Shown here: one piece after another, positions 23,624-32,408 of the stretch
Position numbering within the stretch: the first letter of the stretch is position 1
Layout of the letters: every line of letters starts with the position of its first letter
DNA from: JALOOE01 sp964423545
GTDB lineage: Bacteria > Chloroflexota > Anaerolineae > CG2-30-64-16
Assembly: GCA_964423545.1 (NCBI GenBank)
Contig: CAYRFV010000007.1
Span: 1-45,625 of the forward strand
Direction of reading: 5' to 3'
DNA: 45,625 nucleotides
Made by a program: the position numbers and the translations under genes
Notes under the pieces: generated by a model
Database searches by the model: none
Seen by the model: only the letters and a program-made list of their open reading frames with translations
Told to the model about the DNA's origin: nothing

Positions 23624-25162
23624 CTACTTCCCTGTCCGCTCTGCTGGTTCCAGGTACAGCTCCAGCGGCGCGTCCTTGCTTGTACTGAGCCGCTTCAATG
23701 CGTCGATCACGGGTTGGCGCCAGTCGATCGCCGTATAGTAAGCGCCGGGATCCTGGCTGCCGAATTTGTACCTGTCGCCGCCTCCTGCCATGAAGTCGTT
23801 GATCAGTACATGGTATCTCTTCTGCGGATCGACCGGCGCGCCGTCGGCTTGCAGCAGCTTGCCGTCGCGGTAAGTGATCCCGGCGATCGCACTCTCACAG
23901 CACTCCAGGTTTTCCTTGAGCTGTGCGCCGGTCACGGTCGCGTCCACGATCTGGTTGTTGAATGGCAGCACACCCACGATGTCTCCCAGGGTGATGGGCC
24001 CAGCGTCGATGCCCTGGCGGAAGCCGCCGAGATTGGTCACCGCCGCATCGGCGGGATAGGCCTGCAGCCAGGCGTCGGTGACCAGGTTGAGCAGTGCACT
24101 GGACCGGGCTGCCAGGCCGTCCGTGGTGTAGCCGATCACCTCGCCGAGCGCCTCGTCCGTCTTCACCTGCCAATGCGCCACCCGTTCCGCCACGGCCGCG
24201 TCCACCGGGGCCCCGTTGATCGTGCCGGCGCCGGGGCTGTGCCGATTCGCGATCAGCTCCGGTTTGCCTGCCGTGACCGTCCGGGTCGTCGCGTCGATCT
24301 CCAGTGGCAGCCGGACATACGCCTGAAAGTACTGCCCGCTGCTGATCAGCGGCAGCCCGTCGATGTTTTCCGCAATGCGCTCGTGGCAGTGACCGGCAGT
24401 CAAGACATTCACTCCTGATTGTTTTGCGGCGGATGCCAACAGACGCATCTCCAGGCCGCAGACGTGTGCCAGCACGATGATCACGTCGGCGCCGGCAGCC
24501 TTGACCTCAGGTGCGTAGTGCGCCAGCGCGTCGGCGTACGGCAGGAATTCGAACTCGACAACATGCCTGGGATGGGTCGTCACTGGCGTCGATCGGGTGG
24601 TCAAGCCGATGATGCCGGCCTTAACCCCGCCGGCTTCGACGATCGTGTAGGGTCGGACAAAGTCGGGTGGCTCGGTTGTGCCTTTCTTCACCAGATTCGC
24701 CGACAGGAACGGGAAGCTGGACTCTCTCGCACGGCGGGCCAAAGCATCCAGCCCGAAATCGAACTCGTGATTGCCCACGGCGGCTGCCCGATAGCCCATC
24801 AGGTTCATCACTTCCGCGGTTGAGTCGCCGTTGAACCACGAGGAGATGGCCGGCCCGGTCCACATGTCGCCGCCGCTCAACGCCAGGAACGGCCCGTCGG
24901 GCGTGTAGCCTTCTTGTTCACGCCAACGGCCCAACATCTCCGCCGCGCCGCCTATCGTGCCCCCGTCTCTCTGTTTCTGGGCGACCAGCCAACCATGCTC
25001 ATCGTTGGTGTAAAGGATGGTCAGGCGCTTGGGTGCTGCAAGTCGTGCCGCAGCGGTCGGAGTTGGGGCGGCCCCGGTCCTGTTGGGCAGGGGTGCGCAT
25101 GCGGTGAGGGTGAGCAGCGCGACGACCAACGTCAGCGCCAGGCGGCCGAAATGATGACACAC
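23624..25162 (-). CDS. Lipoprotein 5'-nucleotidase/UshA-type metallophosphoesterase
   Basis: A 512-residue secreted phosphoesterase. The signal peptide ends in the lipobox LTAC (Cys22), so it is membrane-anchored outside the cell. Metal-site motifs are TNDEHGW, SGGDMW, VGNHEFDFG and AGHCHERI; the C-terminal substrate domain includes VTNLGGFRQGID and NDFMAGGGDRY, which in UshA bind the nucleoside. It likely releases phosphate and nucleoside from nucleotides. The start is GTG with GGAGGTTAGCT upstream. It is transcribed divergently from the Lon-like gene. Confidence 0.92.
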   Translation of the reverse strand: MCHHFGRLALTLVVALLTLTACAPLPNRTGAAPTPTAAARLAAPKRLTILYTNDEHGWLVAQKQRDGGTIGGAAEMLGRWREQEGYTPDGPFLALSGGDMWTGPAISSWFNGDSTAEVMNLMGYRAAAVGNHEFDFGLDALARRARESSFPFLSANLVKKGTTEPPDFVRPYTIVEAGGVKAGIIGLTTRSTPVTTHPRHVVEFEFLPYADALAHYAPEVKAAGADVIIVLAHVCGLEMRLLASAAKQSGVNVLTAGHCHERIAENIDGLPLISSGQYFQAYVRLPLEIDATTRTVTAGKPELIANRHSPGAGTINGAPVDAAVAERVAHWQVKTDEALGEVIGYTTDGLAARSSALLNLVTDAWLQAYPADAAVTNLGGFRQGIDAGPITLGDIVGVLPFNNQIVDATVTGAQLKENLECCESAIAGITYRDGKLLQADGAPVDPQKRYHVLINDFMAGGGDRYKFGSQDPGAYYTAIDWRQPVIDALKRLSTSKDAPLELYLEPAERTGK

Positions 25163-25210
25163 AGCTAACCTCCGACAAGTATGACGAACAACTGACGGCC
25201 AATGCGGCGC

Positions 25211-25239
25211 ATTTTAGCGTGAGGGACAGATCGATGCAA
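25211..25239 (-). promoter_or_regulatory. Promoter of the 5'-nucleotidase gene
   Basis: TTGCAT (25234-25239) and TAAAAT (25211-25216) on the minus strand with a 17-base spacer, about 50 bases before the start codon. Confidence 0.65.
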
Positions 25240-25244
25240 GCGAA

Positions 25245-25274
25245 TTGTGTCTTCCGCTCGTTCTGAGCTACAAT
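25245..25274 (+). promoter_or_regulatory. Promoter of the Lon-like gene
   Basis: TTGTGT (25245-25250) and TACAAT (25269-25274) with an 18-base spacer, about 45 bases upstream of the ATG at 25318. It lies beside the divergent nucleotidase promoter. Confidence 0.55.
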
Positions 25275-25317
25275 CCCACGGACGCTGCCGTTCGCGACCT
25301 GCAATCTGGAGCAACCC

Positions 25318-27876
25318 ATGACCCCACTCGAGCTCACCGCGGAGCAGTTGCGCCGCCACTGTGATACCACCCGCTTCGCCTTTGCCACCACCGCCGGCGC
25401 ACCGGAGCTGGAAGGCATCATCGGCCAGGAGCGCGCCTCGCGCGCCATCGAGTTTGGTATCGAAATGCCTTATCCGGGCTACAACATCTTTGCCATGGGA
25501 CCCGGTGGCGCCGGCAAGACGACGACCCTCACCCGTTTTCTCGAAGATCGGGCGGCTGCCAGCCCCGTGCCACCAGACTGGGGCTACATTCACAATTTCC
25601 AGACCGCGGACAGACCGAAGGCGGTTCGGTTGCCGCCGGGAGGCGGCGCCAGGCTGCGCGATCTCGTCGATGGCTTGTTGATCGGTGTGGCCGATCTGCT
25701 GCGCAAGACCTTCGCCAGTGATCAATACGCCGAGCATCGTCACGCTGTAGCGCGCGAACTGGCCGATCAGCGCGACGAACGGTTGCGCCAGTTGGATGCC
25801 GCGGCGCGTAAGCAGGGCTTTGCGCTGATGAGTTCGCCTACGGGCATGGGGATCGCACCGGCTCGCGACGGCCAGCCGATGACGCAGGAGCAGTTCGAAG
25901 CGCTGTCGGAGGCGGAAAGGGACGCGATCAGCGAACGCAGCCAGGCATTGCAGGAGGCCCTGGAGCGCACCGTCCGCCAGGTGCGGGAACTTGAGGAGGC
26001 GGCGCATGAGCGGCTGGCGAACCTCGATCAGGAGGTAGCGGCAGCGACCATCCGCCCGCTCTTCGAACGGCTGGCAGCCGACTATGCCGGCTGGCCCGAT
26101 GTTCTCGCCTACCTGACGGGCATCCAGGCGCACATCGCTCAGCACCCCGGCAACTTCAAGATTAGGCTGAGCGCCGCGAAGCGGGAGAACCAACCGGAGG
26201 AAGGCGACGAGGCAGCGGAGGCGCTGCCGCCGTGGCTGCAGCCCGACGCCGGCACTCCCTTGGACCAGTATCGCCTCAATCTCATCGTGGATAACCGCGA
26301 ATTGAGTGGTGCGCCGGTAATCGTTGAGACAAATCCGACCTATGCCAACCTGATCGGCCGCGTCGAGATGCGCGCCGAGTTCGGTACGCTGGTCAGTGAC
26401 TACCGCCATGTCAAGGCCGGCGCGTTGCATCGAGCCAACGGCGGCTATCTGGTGCTTGATGCACGCATCCTGCTGCGTCAGCCGCTGGCGTGGGAAGCGC
26501 TCAAACAGGCGCTCCGCAATCGCCGCGTCCGCATCGAGGAAGGCTTCCAGACCGGTGTGTTAGTGGCGGCTACTTTGACCCCTGAACCGATCCCCTTGGA
26601 TGTCAAAGTGGTGCTGATCGGCGACCCTGCGGCCTACTACCTGCTCTACGCCTTCGACGAGCAGTTCGAGAAGCTGTTCAAGGTGCGCGCCGATTTCGCC
26701 GTGGAGATGCCCTGGACGCCGGAGAACGAAGTGCGTGTCGCCCAGTTCATCCGCAATCGCGTCGATGAAGAGGGGTTGCTCCATTTTGACATCAGCGCAG
26801 TGGGCAAGGTTGTGGAGTACTCGGCACGGCTGGTCGAAGATCAGCGCAAGCTCACCACCCGGTTTGCGCACGTCAATGACATCGTGCGTGAGGCCTCCTT
26901 CTGGGCGAGCCGCAGCGGGCGCAGCGTAGTGACGGCGCAAGACGTGGTGCAGGCGATCGACGAGCGCATCTATCGCTCTAATCAATACGAGGAGCGGCTG
27001 CGCGAAGCGATCACCGATGGCGCGATCATGGTGGATGTGACCGGCGCGGTCGTCGGCCAGGTGAACGGGTTGGCCGTCATTGAGTTGGGTGATTATGCCT
27101 TCGGACGGCCGACGCGCATTACCGCGCGCACCTTCCAGGGCCGTGCAGGGGTCGTCAGCATCGAACGTGAAGCGCGCCTGAGCGGTCGCATCCACGACAA
27201 GGGCATGCTGATCCTTTCTGGCTTCATGGGCGGCCGCTATGCCCAGGACAAGCCGATCAGCGTATCGGCCAGCATCGCCTTCGAGCAGTCCTATGAAGGG
27301 GTTGACGGGGACAGCGCCTCATCGACGGAATTGTACGCGCTCCTTTCGAGCCTGTCCGATCTGCCCATCAAGCAGGGGATCGCAGTCACCGGTTCGGTCA
27401 ACCAGCGCGGGGAAATCCAGGCCATTGGCGGTGCAACGCTGAAGATCGAGGGCTTCTTCGACGTGTGTCGGGCCATGCTGGGCGGCTTGACCGGCGACCA
27501 AGGGGTGATCGTGCCGGCGGCAAACGTGCCCAACCTGATGCTGCGCGAGGACGTGGCGGATGCAGTGGCTGCGGGTCGCTTCCACATCTACCCGGTGCAC
27601 ACGGTCGATGAGGGGATCGAGGTCCTGACCGGGATGCCGGCAGGCGAGCCGGGGCCGGACGGCGCCTATCCGCCCGATTCCGTCAACGGGCGCGTCGATG
27701 CCCGCCTGCGCGATCTGGCTGAGAAGAGCAGGGAGAACGGCAGCCGGGGGAAGAACGGCAGGCCTGAGAAAGAGGAGGGTTCGGAGCAGCCCAAGCCTGA
27801 GCCGCCCGCGGAGCCGGAGCTGCCCGGCGAGCAGCCGGAGCCGGCGGAAGGGTGCGCGCACGTCGCAGAGGACTGA
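25318..27876 (+). CDS. LonB-like AAA+ ATP-dependent protease
   Basis: An 852-residue protein of the Lon-like group (COG1067) with an N-terminal AAA+ region: Walker A GPGGAGKTTT near residue 62 and a long coiled-coil insertion (about residues 130-240). The C-terminal protease domain has the Ser-Lys dyad: serine in DGDSASSTELYALLSS and lysine in IGGATLKIEGF. The last 60 residues form an acidic Pro/Glu-rich tail. It should unfold and degrade damaged or regulatory proteins. There is no classical Lon N-domain. It is a single gene, divergent from the nucleotidase and convergent with argJ. Confidence 0.92.
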   Translation: MTPLELTAEQLRRHCDTTRFAFATTAGAPELEGIIGQERASRAIEFGIEMPYPGYNIFAMGPGGAGKTTTLTRFLEDRAAASPVPPDWGYIHNFQTADRPKAVRLPPGGGARLRDLVDGLLIGVADLLRKTFASDQYAEHRHAVARELADQRDERLRQLDAAARKQGFALMSSPTGMGIAPARDGQPMTQEQFEALSEAERDAISERSQALQEALERTVRQVRELEEAAHERLANLDQEVAAATIRPLFERLAADYAGWPDVLAYLTGIQAHIAQHPGNFKIRLSAAKRENQPEEGDEAAEALPPWLQPDAGTPLDQYRLNLIVDNRELSGAPVIVETNPTYANLIGRVEMRAEFGTLVSDYRHVKAGALHRANGGYLVLDARILLRQPLAWEALKQALRNRRVRIEEGFQTGVLVAATLTPEPIPLDVKVVLIGDPAAYYLLYAFDEQFEKLFKVRADFAVEMPWTPENEVRVAQFIRNRVDEEGLLHFDISAVGKVVEYSARLVEDQRKLTTRFAHVNDIVREASFWASRSGRSVVTAQDVVQAIDERIYRSNQYEERLREAITDGAIMVDVTGAVVGQVNGLAVIELGDYAFGRPTRITARTFQGRAGVVSIEREARLSGRIHDKGMLILSGFMGGRYAQDKPISVSASIAFEQSYEGVDGDSASSTELYALLSSLSDLPIKQGIAVTGSVNQRGEIQAIGGATLKIEGFFDVCRAMLGGLTGDQGVIVPAANVPNLMLREDVADAVAAGRFHIYPVHTVDEGIEVLTGMPAGEPGPDGAYPPDSVNGRVDARLRDLAEKSRENGSRGKNGRPEKEEGSEQPKPEPPAEPELPGEQPEPAEGCAHVAED

Positions 27877-27931
27877 AGGCTGAGGCGGCCTTGGATTCGT
27901 CGGCCTTGCGCCTCTGCGACTTATTGCACGC

Positions 27932-29185
27932 CTACGTCCGATAGTGCCCGTTGATGTCCACGTACTCGTGGCTCAAATCACAGGTCCAGACGGTGGCGCA
28001 GCCGCTGCCCAGGCCGAGCTTCACCGCAACCGTGATCTCCTTCTCTGCGAAGATGGCGCTGGCCGTTTCTTCGGGGTACCCTGACGGTTGCCCGGCCGCC
28101 ACCAACTGTAGGGGCGAGGTGACCTCGCCCCTACCTTGGCCGTGCGAGGTCACCTCGCCCCCACCCGCCGAAACCCACAGATCCGCCCGCGTCGGGTCCA
28201 CCTCGGCCCCGGAATACCCCACCGCGGCCAGGATGCGCCCCCAGTTGGCGTCACCGCCGTAAAACGCGGTTTTCACCAACGGCGAATTGGCGACCGCCTT
28301 CGCCGCGGCTCGTGCCTCTGCGTCGGTCTTCGCCCCTTCCACCCGCACCGTGATGAACTTCGTCGCTCCCTCGCCGTCGCGCACGATCTGTTGTGCGAGA
28401 TCGATGCAGAGCGAGGTCAGGGCCGAGGCGAAGACTGGAAACGCCGGGCTGCCGGCTTCCAGCCTCAAGTTCGAGGCCCCGTTTGCCAATACCAGCACGG
28501 TGTCGTTCGTCGAAGTGTCGCCATCGATGCTGATGCTGTTGAAGCTGACTTCAACCGCGCTCTGAAGCAGTGCGGCCAAAACCGCCGGTTCCACTGCCGC
28601 ATCCGTAATGACGGTCGAGAGCATCGTCGCCATGTTCGGATGGATCATGCCGGCGCCTTTCGCCATGCCGAACAATCGCACACCGCCGGCCTCTCGCCCG
28701 GGAAGCGCCACCTCGCGAAATGCGATCTTGGGACGGGTATCGGTGGTCATGATCGCGCACGCGGCGGCATCCCATCCGGCCGCCGAGAGAGCGGGCGCCG
28801 CCAGGCGCACGCCGGTCGTGATCTTGTCCATATCCAGCCGCACGCCGATGACGCCGGTCGACATGACGGCGCACGAGCGCGGCGGCAGGCCGAGCGCCGC
28901 TTCAACCTCAGCCGCCATGGCCGCGGCATCGGCCAGGCCCGCCTCGCCGGTGCAGGCATTGGCGCAGCCGGAGTTGATGGCGACAGCGCGCAAGCCGGTC
29001 GGATTCTCCGCAATCAGGTTGCGATCGTACAGCACGGGCGCGGCCGCGAACCTGTTGCGCGTGAAGGTCGCGGCGGCCGAACAGGGACGGTCGCTGACAA
29101 TCAGCGCAAAGTCGGCCGCACCGGTCTTCTTCAGGCCACACGGCACACCGGCGAAGGCGAAACCCTTAGGCGCAGGGTTGGGCAT
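27932..29185 (-). CDS. argJ: Bifunctional ornithine acetyltransferase/N-acetylglutamate synthase
   Basis: A 417-residue ArgJ. It transfers acetyl from N-acetylornithine to glutamate (the acetyl-cycling step) and may also make N-acetylglutamate from acetyl-CoA. The autoprocessing site is HPNMATMLS, cut before the Thr; other motifs are AINSGCANACTG, FNSISIDGDTSTNDT and GDANWGRI. Between VSAGG and GQPSGYPEE near residue 345 there is an extra stretch of about 20 residues (GEVTSHGQGRGEVTSPLQ) encoded by a palindromic DNA repeat; the family normally has a short loop there. It is the last gene of the arg operon. Confidence 0.95.
   Translation of the reverse strand: MPNPAPKGFAFAGVPCGLKKTGAADFALIVSDRPCSAAATFTRNRFAAAPVLYDRNLIAENPTGLRAVAINSGCANACTGEAGLADAAAMAAEVEAALGLPPRSCAVMSTGVIGVRLDMDKITTGVRLAAPALSAAGWDAAACAIMTTDTRPKIAFREVALPGREAGGVRLFGMAKGAGMIHPNMATMLSTVITDAAVEPAVLAALLQSAVEVSFNSISIDGDTSTNDTVLVLANGASNLRLEAGSPAFPVFASALTSLCIDLAQQIVRDGEGATKFITVRVEGAKTDAEARAAAKAVANSPLVKTAFYGGDANWGRILAAVGYSGAEVDPTRADLWVSAGGGEVTSHGQGRGEVTSPLQLVAAGQPSGYPEETASAIFAEKEITVAVKLGLGSGCATVWTCDLSHEYVDINGHYRT
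28108..28164. repeat. Palindromic repeat inserted in frame in argJ
   Basis: Bases 28108-28134 form a perfect 13-bp palindrome about a single central base (GTAGGGGCGAGGT-G-ACCTCGCCCCTAC). A second, partial copy at 28144-28164 (GCGAGGT-C-ACCTCGC plus Cs) follows nine bases later. The unit resembles dispersed REP/MITE-type palindromes. Read on the minus strand it keeps the argJ frame open and encodes two GEVTS units. Confidence 0.8.
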
Positions 29186-29271
29186 GTGTCTTGCTCCAAA
29201 GGAACCGATGCTAAAGGCCGGAGGCCGGGCGCCGGGTCGTGATGGACCGGACCCGGCTTCCGGCGTCCGGA

Positions 29272-30540
29272 TCAGTCTCGTTTGAACGCGCCGTAGTCCG
29301 GTCCGGCGTGCTTGCTGCGTCCTGATCCTTCGATGTCCAGCATCGCCGCGACCTTCAAGGGCAGGCCGAACAGCTTGATGAAGCCCTCCGCGTCCTTCTG
29401 GTTGTAGACATCCTCTTCACCGAAGGTGGCGTAATCCTCGCGGTAGAGGCTGAAGGGCGACTTGCGGCCGACGATCGTGATATTGCCCTTGTACAGCTTC
29501 AGGCGCGCGGTGCCGGTGACGCGTTTCTGCGTCGCCGCGACGAACGCGTCTAGCGCCTCGCGCAGCGGGGTGAACCACTGTCCGTTGTAGACGAGCTCCG
29601 CATACTTCAGCGCGAGCACCTGCTTGTATTGCAGCGACTGCTTGTCCAGGCAGATCTGTTCCAGTGCATCATGGCCGCGGTAGATGATCGTGCCGCCGGG
29701 CGTTTCGTAGACGCCGTGCGACTTCATGCCCACCAGCCGATTCTCAACGAGATCGATCCGTCCTACGCCGTGCTTGGCGCCGATCGTGTTGAGGGTCTGG
29801 ACGACATCGATCGGCCCCATTGCCACGCCGTTCACCCGTTTCGGCACGCCCTGCTCGTAGTAGACCTCGACATAGTCCGGCTGATCGGGCGCCTGCTCCG
29901 GGTTGGTGGTGAGCTGGTACATCGCTTCTTCAGGCTCTTGCCACGGGTCTTCGAGGATGCCGCCTTCGTGGCTCAGATGCCAGATGTTGCGATCGCGGCT
30001 GTAGATCGATTTCAGGGTGGCCGTGACCGGCACATGATGGTCGGCACAGTACTTCAGCGCATCTTCGCGGCTGCGGATATGCCACTCGCGCCAGGGCGCG
30101 ATGATCTTCAGCTTCGGGTTGAGCGCCATGACCGTCAGCTCGAAGCGTACCTGATCGTTGCCCTTGCCCGTCGCGCCGTGCGCCACTGCGTCGGCGCCTT
30201 CTTGCTCCGCAATCTCGACCAGTTTCTTGGCGATGAGCGGCCGTGCAAAGCTGGTGCCCAGCAGATACTCCTTCTCGTAGATCGCGCCAGCCATCATGGT
30301 CGGGTAGATGTACTGAACGATGAACTCCTCGCGCAGATCCTCCAGGTAGAGCTTGCTGGCCCCGGAGGCGAGCGCCTTCGCCTCCAGCCCCGAGAGCTCT
30401 TCTTCCTGCCCCAGGTTGGCGCAGAAGCACACCACCTCGCAGCCGTAGTTCTCGACCAACCACGGCACAATGCACGAGGTGTCCAGCCCGCCCGAATAGG
30501 CGAGCACAACCTTGTTGACGGACTTTTTGGCAGCAGACAT
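29272..30540 (-). CDS. argG: Argininosuccinate synthase
   Basis: A 422-residue ArgG, which condenses citrulline and aspartate with ATP. The PP-loop ATP motif AYSGGLDTSC lies near residue 13; further signatures are HGATGKGNDQVRFE and YSRDRNIWHLSHEGG. The start at 30540 follows AAGGAGTCACCC; eleven extra codons upstream are unlikely. It lies between the homoserine dehydrogenase and argJ in the arg operon. argF and argH, needed for the complete pathway, are not in the window. Confidence 0.96.
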   Translation of the reverse strand: MSAAKKSVNKVVLAYSGGLDTSCIVPWLVENYGCEVVCFCANLGQEEELSGLEAKALASGASKLYLEDLREEFIVQYIYPTMMAGAIYEKEYLLGTSFARPLIAKKLVEIAEQEGADAVAHGATGKGNDQVRFELTVMALNPKLKIIAPWREWHIRSREDALKYCADHHVPVTATLKSIYSRDRNIWHLSHEGGILEDPWQEPEEAMYQLTTNPEQAPDQPDYVEVYYEQGVPKRVNGVAMGPIDVVQTLNTIGAKHGVGRIDLVENRLVGMKSHGVYETPGGTIIYRGHDALEQICLDKQSLQYKQVLALKYAELVYNGQWFTPLREALDAFVAATQKRVTGTARLKLYKGNITIVGRKSPFSLYREDYATFGEEDVYNQKDAEGFIKLFGLPLKVAAMLDIEGSGRSKHAGPDYGAFKRD

Positions 30541-30615
30541 GGGTGACTCCTTGAGTAGATTATCGGGTGACAACGGTGGGTGAGATCAGGTGACCGGAGC
30601 AGGGGTCACCACGTA

Positions 30616-31650
30616 TCACTCGTCAAGCATCAGGTTGATCAGATCCCGCAGCATCGCTGCAGCGGTCGGGACCGGGCCGCGCTCAAGCACTTTGTATTGC
30701 TGCAGCCCCATAGTGTCGGTATCGAAGACGATGCCCATCTCGAAGCCATTGACCCCTGACAGAAAGCTGTCAACGGGCAGCCATTCCGGCTGGACCGAAA
30801 GCCGATACTTGCCCCGGATGCGTTCGGCGCGCGCGACCAGCTTGACGACGTGGCCCCGGGCTGCGCCCTCTCGCATCTGCTCCGCCGTGATGTCCGTGAT
30901 GCCCACGACAGGCGCCACATCGACCAGGGTGGACGGCTGACGCAGAACGCTGTTGGCGAGGATCACCAGCTTGTTGGCCGTGTCCCACCCTTCCACGTCG
31001 AGGCTGGAATCGGCCTCGGCAACGCCTTCGGCCTGCGCCTGGCGCAGCGCATCCTCGTAGCTCCGCCCGGAGGCCATTGCGCTCAGGATTGAATTGCTGG
31101 TGGCATTGAAGATGCCGCACACCGAGCGGATCTCGCTTGCAGCGAGGTCGCGGCGTCCGACGTTCACCACCGGCAGCGCGCCGCAAACCGTTGCGCTGTA
31201 GGCTATGCCGACTCCTGCGGCCTCCGCAGCGGCCGTCAGCTCACCGAATGCGTGCACCAGCGGTCCCTTGTTGGCCAGCACCACCCGCATGCGCCGGCGC
31301 AGCGCCGTTCGAACGCAATCGAGGCCGGGCTGTCCCGTCTGTAAGTTCACGATCGACGCTTCCAGCAGCACGTCAGCCCCAACCTGGGCCACGAGCTTGG
31401 TCGCCCGCATCCCAGGCACGCCCTGTACGAAGTTGGCTGCGCTGCCGCCTCGCGCCTTGTGTGCGCTCAGCGCCGCCGGATCGATGCCCCCTTCAACCAT
31501 CACGGCGCCAGACGAGTCGGCTGCGCCGGTCAACACCAACGTCAGGCCGTAGCGGTCGGCCAGGACCGGCGCCTTGGTGATCATCAGATCAAGGAATGAT
31601 CGGCCCACATGGCCCAGGCCGACAAGAGCGATTCTTGCTGTACGAGTCAT
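30616..31650 (-). CDS. hom: Homoserine dehydrogenase
   Basis: A 344-residue NAD(P)-dependent homoserine dehydrogenase reducing aspartate semialdehyde to homoserine for threonine and methionine. The Rossmann start IALVGLGHVGRSFLDL is followed by ANKGPLVHAF, GIFNATSNSILSAM and DVEGWDTANKLVIL, the family signature with the catalytic Lys. There is no C-terminal ACT domain, so allosteric feedback of the usual kind is absent. The start at 31650 matches the Rossmann N-terminus. Its place inside the arginine operon is unusual. Confidence 0.92.
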   Translation of the reverse strand: MTRTARIALVGLGHVGRSFLDLMITKAPVLADRYGLTLVLTGAADSSGAVMVEGGIDPAALSAHKARGGSAANFVQGVPGMRATKLVAQVGADVLLEASIVNLQTGQPGLDCVRTALRRRMRVVLANKGPLVHAFGELTAAAEAAGVGIAYSATVCGALPVVNVGRRDLAASEIRSVCGIFNATSNSILSAMASGRSYEDALRQAQAEGVAEADSSLDVEGWDTANKLVILANSVLRQPSTLVDVAPVVGITDITAEQMREGAARGHVVKLVARAERIRGKYRLSVQPEWLPVDSFLSGVNGFEMGIVFDTDTMGLQQYKVLERGPVPTAAAMLRDLINLMLDE

Positions 31651-31758
31651 GGCATGTTCGCGTTTCTCTGACGGGAGGCAGGGCCGCAAGTCGAGGGCAG
31701 GGGCGCAGCGTCCCACGCTCGCGCCATGCCACCGGCCGTCCGGCCCCCTCTGTCCCTC

Positions 31759-32328
31759 TCAGCCCGCCATCTGAATCCGTAGTTGCTGTTGCCGGCCGAG
31801 CTTCAAACCCTGCCACAGCTCCTGGCTCACTTCGGGTGCGATCTGCTTGGGCGCCGTCGCCGGTTCGGTCAGGTTCATCAGCATGGCGATTTCGTCGCAT
31901 GCATCGAACTTCGGGCAATAGATGCACTCGTGCCAAATCTTGGTGGGAATGGCCCAACGGTCGACCGTAGTGAAGCCCATGCGGCCGAAGAAGTTGTCGG
32001 TCAGCGTCAGAGCGCAGATCTGCTCGAAGCCGTCGGCGCGAGCTTTCGCTACCAGCGCCTCGACCAGGCGTCGACCCAGCCCGCTGTTGCGATAGTCGGC
32101 CGCTACTGCCAGCGAGCGCAGCTCGGTCAGCTCCGGTGTCAGCGCCACGTTCGAGCCGCAGCCGACCACGCGGCCGGCATCCTCGGCTACGAGAAAATCA
32201 GGCAACACGCGGCGAATCTGTTCCTTGTTGCGCGGCAGCATCAGGTTTTGCGCTGCGTAGCCATTGACGATGGCAAGGATGCCGTCGATGTCAGTCTCGG
32301 TCGCGGCGCGGATCGTGATCTCCATCAT
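31759..32328 (-). CDS. GNAT N-acetyltransferase, ArgA-like N-acetylglutamate synthase
   Basis: A 189-residue GNAT-fold acetyltransferase. The acetyl-CoA loop is in LRSLAVAADYRNSGLGRRLV near residue 75; FFGRMGFTTVDR and the following KIWHECIYCPKFDACDE are typical of the short, kinase-less ArgA enzymes. The cysteine pair in CIYCPKFDAC could bind metal. It probably makes N-acetylglutamate, priming the acetyl cycle that ArgJ maintains. It lies between argD and hom in the operon. The start may be either of two adjacent ATGs. Confidence 0.88.
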   Translation of the reverse strand: MMEITIRAATETDIDGILAIVNGYAAQNLMLPRNKEQIRRVLPDFLVAEDAGRVVGCGSNVALTPELTELRSLAVAADYRNSGLGRRLVEALVAKARADGFEQICALTLTDNFFGRMGFTTVDRWAIPTKIWHECIYCPKFDACDEIAMLMNLTEPATAPKQIAPEVSQELWQGLKLGRQQQLRIQMAG

Positions 32329-32408
32329 CGCTTATCCCGTCTGAGGTGGCAGGTTCGAGGTCGCAGGCTGTGAGTCCTTTCGGCCTGCGATTTCCGACTG
32401 CCGTATGG

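Noticed and set aside
29231..29257. GCCGGGTC/GACCCGGC hairpin between argG and argJ as a terminator.
   Set aside because: Eight base pairs with an 11-base loop and no T-run in very GC-rich DNA; argJ appears to be read through from the same operon.
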